Source: Candidatus Krumholzibacteriia bacterium (GTDB taxonomy: Bacteria; Krumholzibacteriota; Krumholzibacteriia; G020349025). From it: DNA of 64,000 nucleotides. This document shows positions 30,801 to 39,637 of this stretch, in pieces. The DNA lies in NCBI GenBank assembly GCA_035649275.1, contig DASRJW010000134.1, forward strand, positions 62,001 through 126,000, given 5' to 3'. How positions within the stretch are numbered: position 1 is the first letter of the stretch; every line of letters starts with the position of its first letter. A model generated the notes under the pieces. That model was given only the letters and a program-made list of their open reading frames with translations, ran no database searches and was not told the origin of the DNA. Position numbers and translations under genes: made by a program.

Positions 30801-31481
30801 GTTCTGCACGTCCGCCGGCGTCCAGGTGTACTGGTTCGGGTCCGCGCCGGTGCCGTCGCTCTCCACGAAGAGGATGGTCACCGTCACCGTGCCGGTCATC
30901 CGGTCGCTGTTGCCCTCGATGCTGGCGTCCGGACCGGCCTTGCCCACCAGCAGGCCACGTGCAGCGAGCTGGCCGGGGTCGAGGCCGTTCGCCTGCAGGT
31001 TCTGCAGATAGGCCCAGGGTTCCAAGGGTTCCGGCGGGAGCGCGTCGCTCGTCCCCTGGGGCCAAGCGCCAGGTTTCTGCAGCTCCGCCGGCCGGCGGAG
31101 GTCGCCGCGCACGGCGGCGTTGAAGAACTCCACCATGCGCTGCGAGGAAGCGTCCTCGATTCCCAAGCCGGAGCTGGAAACGGGACGCCGATGGATGGCA
31201 CGAATGTGCGCCCTTCCCAGGAGTGCCGCGTTTTTCTCCGGTGGAATCCAGCCGATGAGGAGAGAAGGCGGCGACAAGAGCGCGATCGTCCCACCCTGGG
31301 AGCGGATCAAGGCATGCGCCGCGTGCAGTGAGCCCACGTCGTCGCTGTCGAGAACCACCAGGGTGAGGCCTGCGAGCCACTCGGGCCCGCCGCCAGGGGT
31401 GGCCTGGTCGGCGCCGCGGGCGACGGAGACGGCGCCGCCGAGCAGAGCGACGACCGCGAGAACCAGGAGGGGGGAGCGCAT
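27894..31481 (-). CDS. Large secreted metalloprotease / beta-helix protein with FlgD-like C-terminal domain
   Basis: This 1195-residue protein has a signal peptide (MRSPLLVLAVVALLGGAVSVARG). A zincin-like region holds HESGHIFGACDEY near residue 362 and many cysteines after it. An IPT/TIG-like domain (FAYQGTTLQVTIAGNNLLYG) follows. A long right-handed parallel beta-helix comes next, with repeats such as LTGNTIHDNTATRGGGIYLYG and SNHATTFADFGGGGG. Then come a fibronectin-like segment and the terminal PNPFNPTTTIRFEL...WDGRDGRGERVPSGVYLLRL domain used for type IX-like sorting. It is likely an extracellular protease or adhesin. ATG 31481 follows GGAGGT. Confidence 0.87.
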   Translation of the reverse strand: MRSPLLVLAVVALLGGAVSVARGADQATPGGGPEWLAGLTLVVLDSDDVGSLHAAHALIRSQGGTIALLSPPSLLIGWIPPEKNAALLGRAHIRAIHRRPVSSSGLGIEDASSQRMVEFFNAAVRGDLRRPAELQKPGAWPQGTSDALPPEPLEPWAYLQNLQANGLDPGQLAARGLLVGKAGPDASIEGNSDRMTGTVTVTILFVESDGTGADPNQYTWTPADVQNYVNGVNVGLAWWSAQAQQNNNCWVAFFVRWVEPTDARCRQWREMVLHPSGDVAAMASDVMAKFGYNSGTHTTRVTAFNTAQRATYGTNWAYTSFVAYNPEPAAGQLTDGRSAFAYLLGPYSFLLFRSYGWRPDEVFTHESGHIFGACDEYASGCTCGTLCIDQPNGNCEACGGGVSCMMRANTFTLCTYTDDQVGWQDAVPCAPPPLTPPTATAVLPAFAYQGTTLQVTIAGNNLLYGAFAEFGDGVALVSSSVVGDDSLKLNLQIGNDATPGLRNVVVKNRDLQSSMLVNAFQIRTTTRHYYASSGSNVFPYHTPATAATTLGAAIDAAAPGDTVLLRSGTLPFGSLVLNKGVLLSGAWNTGFTARNLATGKTVIDLTGNVYIAVTGSGTGGLDGFELRNGSGGAWNTPVSGHYGGAVSIVSSTGLVANCDIHSNHATTFADFGGGGGLFASNSTVTLTGNTIHDNTATRGGGIYLYGSSGTVTGNTINANVVSAGPQTARGAGIVLDTCSNLTLGNNVIDGNTGAESGGGLYVINSSTVSVQGGSIAHHTVTSSGGGVRLEASQVDFQDVRLAHNASSFSEGALAAVNSSALLLDGCEVLWNSSAFLYAGVHATGPTAHVRHSLFVGNSSLVGGAGLMLENVTSGAVTGNTFDRNSAGNGAGSLGLNAAAIPVSNNIVVNTTGTGVGCTGAQPTLLAYNLAWNNSTANYSGCSPGAGSIGGDPRFADTTLVNYRLQVHSPAIDAGRTDAGFEDPDGSRGDLGRYGSHAFVMAQPSYPKNLTAQTQGGHIVLRWRRNPEADVAFYAVYCDSSSGFAPSAANFVTSVASPDTTVDLGPPGTCDNYTVSAVDTDGYASGYAAKAQLSPPTDSPLPVAWRFRLQPSVPNPFNPTTTIRFELEHVAPVRLEIFDLTGRLVRTLLQGTQGAGAHGILWDGRDGRGERVPSGVYLLRLQSEGRALSQKLAVLK

Positions 31482-31520
31482 GCGACCTCCAGGACGTCGG
31501 GCGAAGCAAAATTCGTTACA

Positions 31521-31529
31521 AGTGTACCA
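31521..31529 (-). promoter_or_regulatory. Extended -10 promoter of the secreted protease
   Basis: On the minus strand TGG-TACACT (hexamer 31526-31521) precedes the ATG by 39 nt, with no good -35. The predicted start is near 31514. Confidence 0.45.
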
Positions 31530-31669
31530 GAGCCGCAACGCCTTCTGGGTCGGCACCTTCCAGCCCGAGAGCGGGGCGCCGCAGGAACATCCGGGTACGC
31601 CGCGGAGGCTGGTGTGGCAAGTGGCGCAAACGCGGTGTCCGGCGCCTCTCGCCTTTCGCAGCGCCGGGC

Positions 31670-31698
31670 TTGCGCCAGGACTCGGCCTCGCCTAGCTT
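31670..31698 (+). promoter_or_regulatory. Promoter of msrB
   Basis: TTGCGC (31670-31675) and TAGCTT (31693-31698) are separated by 17 bp. The predicted start near 31705 leaves a leader of about 94 nt. Confidence 0.6.
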
Positions 31699-31798
31699 CG
31701 GGAGCTCCAGTGGTGGGAAGACGTTGTGGCGCTTCGTCGCGCCTCGAAGCGCTCTCCCTTCTGCGCCCTGACCACACCGAGGGGAGGAAGGTGGAGGC

Positions 31799-32215
31799 AT
31801 GTCCGACCCAACGCAGCGCGACGAGGAAGAGTGGCGCCGCCGGCTGACGCCGCTGCAGTTCCATGTCACCCGCGAGGCCGGAACGGAGCCGCCCTTCTCC
31901 GGCGAGTACGTCCATGCCAAGGACGACGGCACCTACCACTGCGTCTGCTGCGGCGCGGAGCTCTTCGGCTCGGAAACCAAGTTCGACTCCGGCAGCGGCT
32001 GGCCGAGCTTCACCGCCGCCCTCGAGCCGCAGAAGGTGACGCTGCACGAGGACCGCAGCCACGGCATGCGTCGCGTCGAGGTGCGCTGCGCTCGCTGCGA
32101 TGCGCACCTGGGCCACGTCTTCGAGGACGGCCCGCGCCCCACGGGCAAGCGCTTCTGCATCAATTCCGTGGCGTTGGATCTGGAGCGGAAGGCTGAAGGC
32201 GACGCCGGCACCTAG
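31799..32215 (+). CDS. msrB: Peptide-methionine (R)-S-oxide reductase
   Basis: MsrB repairs the R form of methionine sulfoxide in proteins. The 138-residue single-domain protein has the two zinc CxxC pairs (C48/C51 in CVCC and C97/C100 in CARC), the family motif [11 protein letters not shown], and the catalytic C120 in GKRFCINS. It is cytosolic, as no signal peptide is seen. Its TAG stop shares bases with the stop of the convergent 33357 gene in a CTAG overlap. Confidence 0.95.
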   Translation: MSDPTQRDEEEWRRRLTPLQFHVTREAGTEPPFSGEYVHAKDDGTYHCVCCGAELFGSETKFDSGSGWPSFTAALEPQKVTLHEDRSHGMRRVEVRCARCDAHLGHVFEDGPRPTGKRFCINSVALDLERKAEGDAGT

Positions 32216-33357
32216 GACTGGCGCTGCACGATGTCCAAGCCGCGCCGGCGCAGCTGCTCGATCATCTCGTCCTCGGGCAAACAGCGCTCCGGCGGGATCA
32301 CCCCGTGGCGGCCGATCTTCCCCGCGGCGAGGTGTTGCACCACGGCGCTGGCGGTGAAAGCGGTGCAGCGCATCGTGGCGGAGAGCCCGGCCTCCGTATC
32401 GGCGATGTCGATCAGCTCGTACTCCAGCCGTCGCCTGCCGCCGTACTTGGACCCCACCACGGTGACCCGCAGCAGCACCGCATCCTCCCCGTCCGCGGGC
32501 AGCATTTTTTCCAGCAGCCGCGCCGTCACCTCGCGGGGTCGCACTTCCAGGTCGCCGATCGTTTCCATCTCCTGGCGCAGGAAGCCGAGCACGAAGAGCG
32601 GGCGCACCAGCGCGCAGTGACCCGGATAACGGACGGATTTGAAGTCCATGTGGCGCACCTTGCCGGCGAAGGTGCTGGGCAAGGTCGAAAGGCCGCCGGC
32701 GGTGTTGAAGGCTTCCAGCGTCCCGTAGGGCTCGGGGAACTCGATCTCTTCCACCTCCGTCAGCGGTTCGACGGAAAGGCGCACGCCGTCGCGAATCAGC
32801 ACCGCCCGCTCGCTGTAGCGCTCGAGCAACGTCTCCACCGGGAAGGCCAGACCGAACTGCAACGGCCCCACGGGGCGGCGCGGCAGCTCCCCGACCCGGA
32901 TGTGCACGGACTGGGTTTCATCGAGCCTGCGGATGCCGTGCGCCGCCAGCAGTGTCGCGAGTCCGGGGGCCAGGCCGCAGCCTGGCACGACGGTGACGCC
33001 GCGCTCGAAGGCCAAGGTGTCCAGCTCGAGTTGCCGCGACAGGACCTCGCTGCTGCCACCGAGGTCGCAGAGATGGGTGTGTGCGGCGATGGCGGCGCGG
33101 GTGATGTCGAGACCGTGGACGGCGCTCGCGGCGTTGAGGCAAGCGTCGAAGGGCTGCAGCGTTTCGACCAGCGTCTCCGCTTCGAGGGCGTCCACCTGCT
33201 GCGGGCTCACGCGCCGGTCGCCGAGAAAGGCGCGCGTCGATTCGAGGGCTTCGGCGTCTGCATCGGCGATGCCGATTTCCTCGACCTCGGGATTGCGCAA
33301 CAGGTCGTAGGCGGCGGCACGGCCTTGCTTGCCGGCGCCGAGGACGAGGATCTTCAT
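32212..33357 (-). CDS. Saccharopine dehydrogenase-family oxidoreductase
   Basis: The 381-residue protein has an N-terminal Rossmann domain ([20 protein letters not shown], then [10 protein letters not shown]) and the family's [31 protein letters not shown] region cut by the active cleft. [17 protein letters not shown] and a C-terminal catalytic fold follow. The group includes saccharopine and lysine-ketoglutarate reductases and carboxyspermidine-type enzymes, so the substrate is unclear. It could take part in lysine or polyamine metabolism. The start ATG 33357 precedes the Rossmann motif by two residues. An upstream gap holds an unusual palindrome. Confidence 0.82.
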   Translation of the reverse strand: MKILVLGAGKQGRAAAYDLLRNPEVEEIGIADADAEALESTRAFLGDRRVSPQQVDALEAETLVETLQPFDACLNAASAVHGLDITRAAIAAHTHLCDLGGSSEVLSRQLELDTLAFERGVTVVPGCGLAPGLATLLAAHGIRRLDETQSVHIRVGELPRRPVGPLQFGLAFPVETLLERYSERAVLIRDGVRLSVEPLTEVEEIEFPEPYGTLEAFNTAGGLSTLPSTFAGKVRHMDFKSVRYPGHCALVRPLFVLGFLRQEMETIGDLEVRPREVTARLLEKMLPADGEDAVLLRVTVVGSKYGGRRRLEYELIDIADTEAGLSATMRCTAFTASAVVQHLAAGKIGRHGVIPPERCLPEDEMIEQLRRRGLDIVQRQS

Positions 33358-33419
33358 CGCCGCACTCCTCGGACGAAATGAGGCAACGCTCTCAGTGCGC
33401 GCATCTTGCGACGCTGCGG

Positions 33420-33448
33420 TGGACCGCTGGCGGCGCGGTTGCTATAAT
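33420..33448 (+). promoter_or_regulatory. Promoter with perfect TATAAT and no gene downstream
   Basis: TGGACC (33420-33425) and TATAAT (33443-33448) are separated by 17 bp, with TGC before the -10 hexamer. Transcription rightwards from about 33455 would cross the palindrome at 33483-33599 and then run into genes on the opposite strand. No plus-strand reading frame follows, which suggests a non-coding transcript. Confidence 0.6.
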
Positions 33449-33482
33449 AGCCCCGGAACCCGCGACGGCTCGAACCTTCTGT

Positions 33483-33599
33483 GACTGTCTGGCCAGACTC
33501 CCAGCTGCAGTCGTGGTTTCCGGGCTTCCACGTGTGTTGGATTTGACAACCCGGGAACCACGGGCTGTCGGGGACTCCGGGAGTCTTGGCCAGATAGTT
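33483..33599 (+). other. Nested long inverted repeat, candidate structured RNA
   Basis: Outer arms 33483-33502 and 33579-33599 are complementary over about 20 bp with one bulge and a few G-U pairs. Inner arms 33512-33524 and 33550-33562 pair over 13 bp with one G-U. A short CAGC/GCTG pair (33502-33505 with 33564-33567) lies between them. The left outer arm itself contains the perfect 12-bp palindrome GTCTGGCCAGAC (33487-33498). The element begins about 30 nt after a strong promoter. It could be a small RNA, a short mobile repeat, or a terminator for the converging gene. No T-run is present. Confidence 0.55.
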
Positions 33600-33618
33600 C
33601 GCCCGCCGCTTCTCCCGA

Positions 33619-35697
33619 TCAGAAGACCGGTTTCTCCTGTACCAGCGCTGCCAAAGGGACGCCGGCGAGAGCGCGGTAGATCTCCGCGTCCTCTCCGGGA
33701 GCGAACACGGCGGCGGCTCGCCAGGCATCGAAGTCGAGGGCCCTGCCGGCCTCCACCAAGGCTTGGCGCACCCCGGCGCCGGCCAGATTCCGTTCCTCCA
33801 CCCAGAGCAGGAAGTTCACCAGCAGAGGGGCGCGCTGGGGCACGCCGGTACCAGGCTCTCCCCAGGTGCCATCGGGGTGCTGCTGGCGCAGGATCCACTC
33901 CACGTGCCGGCGCAGGGCGGCATCGAACGCACCGGCCTCGCTCGCATCGAGGAGAGCCATCGCCGGCAGCACTCCTTCGCCCATGTATGCCGCCGCGATC
34001 AGCGCCTCTTCTTTGGCGAGGCCGGGCACGCTGCCGTCGGGGCGGATCTGCGCCACGAGCCAGCGGAGCGAGGCCAGGCTGCTGCGCCGCCACGCTTCCT
34101 CGCCGGTCTGCTCGAAGAGCCAGGCGCGAGCCGCGGCGCCGGCGAGGGCGGTGGCCACGACATACGGCGAGCGATCGAACGGCATGCCGCCGCTCCGGCC
34201 GACACCGACGGCGCCGTTCGGGAGCAACAGAGCATCGTGCTCCAGGGCCTGGAGGAACCGCGTCGCCGCCGTCGTGTAGCGCTGGCGTCGTTCTGCATCC
34301 ACGTGCGGGGCGAGATCACGGAAGAGCTCGATACACACCGCCATGTCGGCGACGAAGCGACTCTTGTAACCGATGGACCAGGTGCCGGAAGTCTGCTGGG
34401 TTTGCACCAGCTGATCGGCGTACTCCTTGGCCAGTGCGACACCGCGGCTCGTGTCCAGCCAGTCCTCATGCTCCGGCACGAAGGGAGCGAGGGCCGTGTG
34501 TGCCGCCACCAGGCTGCGCATGAAGTAGCACTCGACGAAGAGAAAAGGAGCGCGCTCGCTGCGCTGCAGCGTGTGCGCCACCAGCGTTCGCAGGTTGTCG
34601 CGCAAGCGGCGCCTGTCGACCGCATCGTCTTCCCCGCGCAGCGCTGCGAGGGGTAACGTCAGCAGGACGGTCTGGCGTTGCTCGCCTTGCGACGGTTCCA
34701 GCGCCACGTGGAGAGAGCCCGCACCGGCCGCGAGCGACGGCGCCCGCGGCACCCAGCCCGGGCGCGCGGCGAACGTGCGCGGCGGCGTCCAGCTCCGTCC
34801 CGCGTCGGCGGAGAGAGACCAGCGCAGCGCCCGGATGCTCGGCGCCACCTCGCGCTTGTGTGGCTGCGATTCCGTCCACGCCAGCAGGAGGTCCGTCCCG
34901 TCGGCCGCACGGTAGAGCGCGTGGGGGCTTTCCTGCGCCGGGATCCCGAGCTTTTCGAGGGGGCTCCAGCTCGCGCCACCATCCGTCGACACGGTGCGGT
35001 GCAAGAGGCCGAGGCTGTTGACCACGAGAACTAGGGAGCCATCGGGTGCGGCAGCGAGCGCCGGCGCCAGCGCGGCGCGGCCGAGCGACACCGGGCGTCG
35101 CGTCCAGTGGGCCCCACCGTCGGTGGAAGCGTAGAGAACCACCGTGGCGGTGGATGGCACGCCCGGCTGGGCGAACTCGACGGCGGGGAAGAGGAGGCCG
35201 GAGTCCGTGCGCAACAGCCGGCCGTTGGCGGCGACGGGCGCCGCCGCGCCGCTCACCCCCACGAGGCTCGGCCGTTTCCAGGCTGCGGTGCGGATCTCGA
35301 AACGGCGGAACAGCAAACGGCAGCCATCCCGCCCGGCGGAGCGGTACAGGAGGCCGAGCTCGCCGGCGTCGAGACGCACGAGCGACGGGCTCGTTCCCAC
35401 CAACGTGGCGACGGCAGGCAGCGCGAGCAGGTCTGCTCCCGAGGCGCCGTGGCGCAGCGAGAGGCGCGGCACCGCCGCGGCCGGTGAGTCGACGCTCGCG
35501 ATCCACACCTCCTCGCCGTCCGCGAGGAGGGAGGCGCCGTCGTAAGCGGCGATGGGATCGGCCTGGCGGCACGCTTTCCAGTCTGCCGGGGATTCGGACT
35601 CGCGGCCCCCGCCGCAGCCCGAGATCACGGCGCCGGAAAACGCGATCGCCACGAGGTGCTGGAGGATGGGGGCGCGAGCGGCGCGGCGGCCGCTCAT
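33619..35697 (-). CDS. Lipoprotein with sialidase-like Asp-box propeller and alpha/alpha-toroid domain
   Basis: The 692-residue product has a lipoprotein signal (LVAIAFSGAVISGC, lipid cysteine C28). Three Asp-box repeats (STDGGAHW, STDGGASW, SADAGRSW) mark a BNR/sialidase-like beta-propeller over about residues 40-370. A helical second half has prenyltransferase/terpene-cyclase-like repeats (LRWLVAQIRPDGSVPG, VEWILRQQHPDGTWGEPGTG). It may bind or trim glycans on the cell surface. The catalytic residues of sialidases are not evident, so activity is open. ATG 35697 overlaps the stop of the molybdenum hydroxylase gene (ATGA). Confidence 0.72.
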   Translation of the reverse strand: MSGRRAARAPILQHLVAIAFSGAVISGCGGGRESESPADWKACRQADPIAAYDGASLLADGEEVWIASVDSPAAAVPRLSLRHGASGADLLALPAVATLVGTSPSLVRLDAGELGLLYRSAGRDGCRLLFRRFEIRTAAWKRPSLVGVSGAAAPVAANGRLLRTDSGLLFPAVEFAQPGVPSTATVVLYASTDGGAHWTRRPVSLGRAALAPALAAAPDGSLVLVVNSLGLLHRTVSTDGGASWSPLEKLGIPAQESPHALYRAADGTDLLLAWTESQPHKREVAPSIRALRWSLSADAGRSWTPPRTFAARPGWVPRAPSLAAGAGSLHVALEPSQGEQRQTVLLTLPLAALRGEDDAVDRRRLRDNLRTLVAHTLQRSERAPFLFVECYFMRSLVAAHTALAPFVPEHEDWLDTSRGVALAKEYADQLVQTQQTSGTWSIGYKSRFVADMAVCIELFRDLAPHVDAERRQRYTTAATRFLQALEHDALLLPNGAVGVGRSGGMPFDRSPYVVATALAGAAARAWLFEQTGEEAWRRSSLASLRWLVAQIRPDGSVPGLAKEEALIAAAYMGEGVLPAMALLDASEAGAFDAALRRHVEWILRQQHPDGTWGEPGTGVPQRAPLLVNFLLWVEERNLAGAGVRQALVEAGRALDFDAWRAAAVFAPGEDAEIYRALAGVPLAALVQEKPVF

Positions 35698-38606
35698 GAC
35701 TTGCGTGGGAGCAATCCGGCTGCCGCGAAAGCGGCGCGCAGGCGAGCGCGGGTGACGGGAATGCGGTCGAAGCGAATACCGCAATCGCGCAGGGCGTCGT
35801 TGATCGCCGCCACGATGGCCGGAGCCGGCGCGATGGTCGGCGGTTCGCCGATGCCCTTGGCGCCGTTCGGGCCGAAGGCGGGATCGCCGTCCAGCTCTGG
35901 ATCTTCCACCAGGATGACCTGCATGTCCGGGAGATCCGTGGCCCGTGGCAGCTCGTAGTCGTCGAAGTTGTCGCTCACCACGCGGCCTTCCTCGAGGTGC
36001 AGATCTTCGGTGAGCGCGTACCCCACCCCCATGGCGGCGCCGCCGATCACCTGACCGCGGCAGGACTGCGGGTTGATCACCTTGCCCACGTCGTGGGCCG
36101 CCACGTATTCCACCAGCTTTACCTGTCCGGTCTTCAAGTGCACGCCGGCGGTGACGATGTGGGTGGCGAAGGAGTAAGGCCAGTAGGCCTTGCCCTCGCC
36201 GGTCGCGGGATCCATGGGCGAGGTGAACTGCTGGTTCAACTTCGCCACCTGGCGCACCAGCGGTTCGCTCAGGCCCGTGGCCAGGGCGGCGAAGGTGATG
36301 CGGCGCTCGGGTTCCTGGCGCACCCAGATCACGCCGCCTTCTGCCTCCAGCTCCGCCGCGGCGGCGCCGAGCTTCGGCGCCGCTGCCGCCAGCAGATCCT
36401 CCCGCAGCGCCCGCGCGGTCAAATCCACCGCCTTGCCGACCACGACGGTGACCCGGCTCGCCACGGTGGAACCGCAGTTCGGGGTGCGATCGGTGTCGGC
36501 GCTGTGCACGACGACTTGCTCCGGCCGCAGGCCGAGGACATCGGCAGCGACCTGGGTGAACACGGTGTTGGATCCCTGACCGTAGTCCACCGAGGAAGCC
36601 CAGACGTGCAGCTTGCCGTCGCGGGACACTTCCAGGATGGGATGGCCCTCGTCGCGGATGCCGCGCCCGAAGCCGTTGCCGTACCAGATAGACGCGATGC
36701 CCGTGCCGTAGACCCAGTCGCCTTCGCGCCGCCGGCGCGAGCGCCCCCAGTCGTAAGCCCGCACCGCTGCTTCCAGCGCCTCCAGATTGCGCACACCCTT
36801 CTCGAACAGGTGCCGCGTCGAGGTCGTGGTGCCCTTGCGCAGCGAGTTCAGCCGGCGGAACTCCACCTTGTCGAGACCGCAGGTGTCGCACACCAAGTCC
36901 CAGAAGGTCTCGGTGGCGAAGATGGTGTTCGCCGTACCGAAACCGCGGGCGGCACCGCAGAGTGGATTGTTCGTGTACAGGCCATACGTATCGATCCACA
37001 CCCGCGGGATCGTGTACGGACCGCTGCACATGACGGCGGACTTGGTGGTGATCTCCTTCGTCCAGCTGCGGTAGGCGCCGCCGTCGAGGAAGATGCGAGC
37101 CTGGAAGACCTGGATGCGCCCCTCGGCGTCCACCGCGGCGCGGTAGTGGGCATCGACGGCGTGCCGCTTCTGGGTGTATTGCAGCGTTTCTTCCCGCGTC
37201 CACAGCATGCGCGTCGGTTTCCGCGTCAACGCCGTGGCCATGGCGACGTACGGATAGGCGTAGGGATCCTCGCGCTTGCCGTAGGCGCCGCCGACGGTGG
37301 TGCCGATGACGCGCACGTTGCGGTTCTCGAGGCCCAGCGCCTCTCTAATGTTGCGCCGGGCGAAGAACACGTGCTGCACCGGGGCCAGCACGATGACCTT
37401 TTCCTCTTTCTCGTCCCACCGGGCGAGGGCCACCTCGGGCTCGAGCGGCGCGTGGTCCTGAAAGTTGGCACCGAAGTCGCCTTCCACCACGCGCCAGCCG
37501 CGCTCGGCGGCGGTGGTGAACACCTGCTCGATGTCGGCCTGCGAGTGGATGCCGTCGCCCTTGTGAATGTGCTGGTGGTGGATCAGATTCGGGCGCCGCG
37601 CATCGACAGCGGCGGGAATCTCGGGATGCACCACCGGAGCTTCGGGGGCGTAGGCCGAGAACGCATCGAAGACGCCGGGGAGGACGCGGTAAGTGACGCG
37701 CACCGCCGCCGCCGCTTCCCGGGCCCGTTCCTGCGTGTCGGCCGCCACCAGAGCCACGGCGTCGCCGACGGCCTTCACGGTCTCGCCGACTGGGACGAGC
37801 AAGCGCTGGTCGCGGTTGATCAAGCCCACGTAGTTGTCGCCGCCTTGGATGTCGGCGGCGGTCCATACGTGGTGCACGCCCTCCATGCCGAGCGCGGGCC
37901 GCGGGTCGAGCGCTTCGAGCATGGCGTGGGCGTGCGGGCTCCGCACTGCCGCCAGGTGCAACGTGCCCGCCTCGATGGCGTAGTCGTCGGCGTAGCGGGC
38001 TCGCCCCGTCACCTTGTCGACGGCGCCCACGAGGGGCACGAACTGCCCGACCACCGGGCGCGGTGCCGCCGTCTCGGCGCCGATGACGCTGCAACGCTTG
38101 GCGAACTCCGCCCGCGCCGTGGTGAGACCGGCGGCTTCCTGGACCGCGTCCACCATCTGCTCGTAGCCGGTGCAGCGGCAGAAGCTCTTGCGCAAGAAGG
38201 TGCGAATTCGGTCGCGGTCGGTGGGCTGCGGGTTCTTCTGCAGGTACGAATGACAGGCGACGATGAACCCCGTGGTGCACATGCCGCACTGGGAGGCCGT
38301 GTTGTCCACGAAGGCCTGCTGGATGGGGAGGAGCGCCTCGGGAGAACCCAGGCCCTCGATGGTGACGATGCTCCGGCCCTGCATGTTTTCCATCATCTCG
38401 ACGCAGGCCTTCTTGGGCACGTCGTCCACCAGCACCGTGCAGGTGCCGCAGATGCCGATGTCGCAGCCGTTCTTGGCGCCCGTGAGGCCGAGGTCGAGCC
38501 GCAGCACGTCGAGGAGCGTGCGCGACCGGCGCGTCTCCACGTCCACGGCGGCGCCGTTCACCGTCATCTGCGTCCGGATCGTCTCCGGTGCCGCAATCGG
38601 GTTCAT
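35694..38606 (-). CDS. Fused FeS and molybdenum subunits of a xanthine dehydrogenase-family hydroxylase
   Basis: The 970-residue protein joins the small and large subunits. Residues 1-165 carry the [2Fe-2S] ligands C48, C53, C56, C68 and C107, C110, C143, C145. Residues 175-960 are the molybdopterin domain with VTGRARYADDY, GGAYGKRE, the active-site AARGFGT and the late glutamate region AKGIGEPPT. An FAD subunit is missing, so electrons must go to another acceptor. Substrates of the family include purines, aldehydes and CO. ATG 38606 begins the FeS domain. moaD and moaE lie about 2.5 kb away. Confidence 0.9.
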   Translation of the reverse strand: MNPIAAPETIRTQMTVNGAAVDVETRRSRTLLDVLRLDLGLTGAKNGCDIGICGTCTVLVDDVPKKACVEMMENMQGRSIVTIEGLGSPEALLPIQQAFVDNTASQCGMCTTGFIVACHSYLQKNPQPTDRDRIRTFLRKSFCRCTGYEQMVDAVQEAAGLTTARAEFAKRCSVIGAETAAPRPVVGQFVPLVGAVDKVTGRARYADDYAIEAGTLHLAAVRSPHAHAMLEALDPRPALGMEGVHHVWTAADIQGGDNYVGLINRDQRLLVPVGETVKAVGDAVALVAADTQERAREAAAAVRVTYRVLPGVFDAFSAYAPEAPVVHPEIPAAVDARRPNLIHHQHIHKGDGIHSQADIEQVFTTAAERGWRVVEGDFGANFQDHAPLEPEVALARWDEKEEKVIVLAPVQHVFFARRNIREALGLENRNVRVIGTTVGGAYGKREDPYAYPYVAMATALTRKPTRMLWTREETLQYTQKRHAVDAHYRAAVDAEGRIQVFQARIFLDGGAYRSWTKEITTKSAVMCSGPYTIPRVWIDTYGLYTNNPLCGAARGFGTANTIFATETFWDLVCDTCGLDKVEFRRLNSLRKGTTTSTRHLFEKGVRNLEALEAAVRAYDWGRSRRRREGDWVYGTGIASIWYGNGFGRGIRDEGHPILEVSRDGKLHVWASSVDYGQGSNTVFTQVAADVLGLRPEQVVVHSADTDRTPNCGSTVASRVTVVVGKAVDLTARALREDLLAAAAPKLGAAAAELEAEGGVIWVRQEPERRITFAALATGLSEPLVRQVAKLNQQFTSPMDPATGEGKAYWPYSFATHIVTAGVHLKTGQVKLVEYVAAHDVGKVINPQSCRGQVIGGAAMGVGYALTEDLHLEEGRVVSDNFDDYELPRATDLPDMQVILVEDPELDGDPAFGPNGAKGIGEPPTIAPAPAIVAAINDALRDCGIRFDRIPVTRARLRAAFAAAGLLPRKS

Positions 38607-38701
38607 CCGAACCTCGCCTTGCCTGGGCGTCTCGCTCGAACGGGCGGGTGATCCTACCGGCGGTCGCGGGCCGCCTGCCGCCCGCGTCCGTGGTACCCAC
38701 C

Positions 38702-38707
38702 ATTGTA
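38702..38707 (-). promoter_or_regulatory. -10-like element before the molybdenum hydroxylase
   Basis: TACAAT on the minus strand (38707-38702) lies about 95 nt before the ATG. The -35 region is weak. It is the best promoter candidate in the 230-bp gap between the hydroxylase start and the end of the slipin gene. Confidence 0.35.
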
Positions 38708-38836
38708 CCCGAGCGCAAGCCTTGGGATGAAGCCAGGTTCCACCGCCGCGCCGGGCCATCTCCGAGGCTGCATAAAGCATTCCCGACCGCCGCTGCAGCT
38801 TACCTTCTTGGTCCTGCAGAGCGAAGCTTGGGCCCC

Positions 38837-39595
38837 CTACGCTCGCTTCTCTGCCGCCTTGACGAAGGGCATGATCATATCGATGGGCACGGGGAAGATG
38901 GTGGTCGAGTTGCGCTCCGTGGCCACCTCAGTGAGCGTCTGCAGGAAACGAAGCTGCAGCGCCATCGGATGGTCGCCGATGATGCCGGCCGCGTCGGCCA
39001 GGCGCTGCGCCGCCTGGAACTCGCCCTCGGCGTTGATGACCTTGGCGCGGCGCTCGCGCTCCGCCTCGGCCTGCCGCGCCATGGCGCGTTTCATCTCCGG
39101 CGGCAAGTCCACGTCCTTCACCTCGACGGAGGTGACCTTGATGCCCCACGGGTCGGTCTGGTGGTCGATGACCTCTTGGAGGGCCCGGTTGATCTTGTCC
39201 CGTTCGGCGAGCAGGTCGTCCATTTCGGCGGAGCCGACAATGCTCCGCAGCGTGGTCTGGGCGATTTGCGAAGTGGCGTACAAGAAGTTCTCCACTTCCA
39301 GGATGGCTTTGTCCGGTTCGAAGACCCGGAAGTAGACCACCGCGTTCACCTTCACCGAGACGTTGTCCTTGGTGATGACATCCTGGGGGGGCACGTCGAG
39401 CACCACCGTGCGCAAACTCACCTTCACCATGCGGTCGATGATCGGGATGAGCAGGAAGAGCCCGGGACCCCGCAGGCCGACATAGCGCCCGAGGCGGAAG
39501 ACGACGGCGCGCTCGTACTCGCGCAGCACACGGATGGCGCTGCCGAGCACCATGACCACGAAGAAGACGATGATTCCAAAGGGCAATTGCTGCAT
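38837..39595 (-). CDS. Slipin (SPFH/band 7) membrane protein
   Basis: The 252-residue protein has one N-terminal membrane segment (about 5-24) and a classic SPFH domain: [47 protein letters not shown] and [20 protein letters not shown] coiled coil ([21 protein letters not shown]) and [17 protein letters not shown] follow. Slipins form membrane scaffolds and are cut or organised together with NfeD-type proteases. The partner gene lies 42 bp upstream on the same strand, so the two form a standard NfeD-slipin operon. Confidence 0.93.
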   Translation of the reverse strand: MQQLPFGIIVFFVVMVLGSAIRVLREYERAVVFRLGRYVGLRGPGLFLLIPIIDRMVKVSLRTVVLDVPPQDVITKDNVSVKVNAVVYFRVFEPDKAILEVENFLYATSQIAQTTLRSIVGSAEMDDLLAERDKINRALQEVIDHQTDPWGIKVTSVEVKDVDLPPEMKRAMARQAEAERERRAKVINAEGEFQAAQRLADAAGIIGDHPMALQLRFLQTLTEVATERNSTTIFPVPIDMIMPFVKAAEKRA

Positions 39596-39637
39596 CGCGT
39601 CGCCTCCGATCCTTGGAGCCCAGGGCGTCCGCGCCGG

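Larger units (their letters stand above)
31482..31798. other. Divergent intergenic region (317 bp)
   Basis: No gene is supported here. It holds the promoter of the secreted protease (minus) near 31521-31529 and the promoter of msrB (plus) at 31670-31698. The middle part, about 31530-31665, shows no convincing element. Confidence 0.6.

Noticed and set aside
27915-31331. 1138-residue plus-strand protein
   Set aside because: It lies opposite the well supported secreted protease with signal peptide, HESGH motif and C-terminal domain, and shows no domain of its own.
35997-38651. 884-residue plus-strand protein
   Set aside because: It is antisense to the FeS-molybdenum hydroxylase, whose eight cysteines and Mo motifs are unambiguous.
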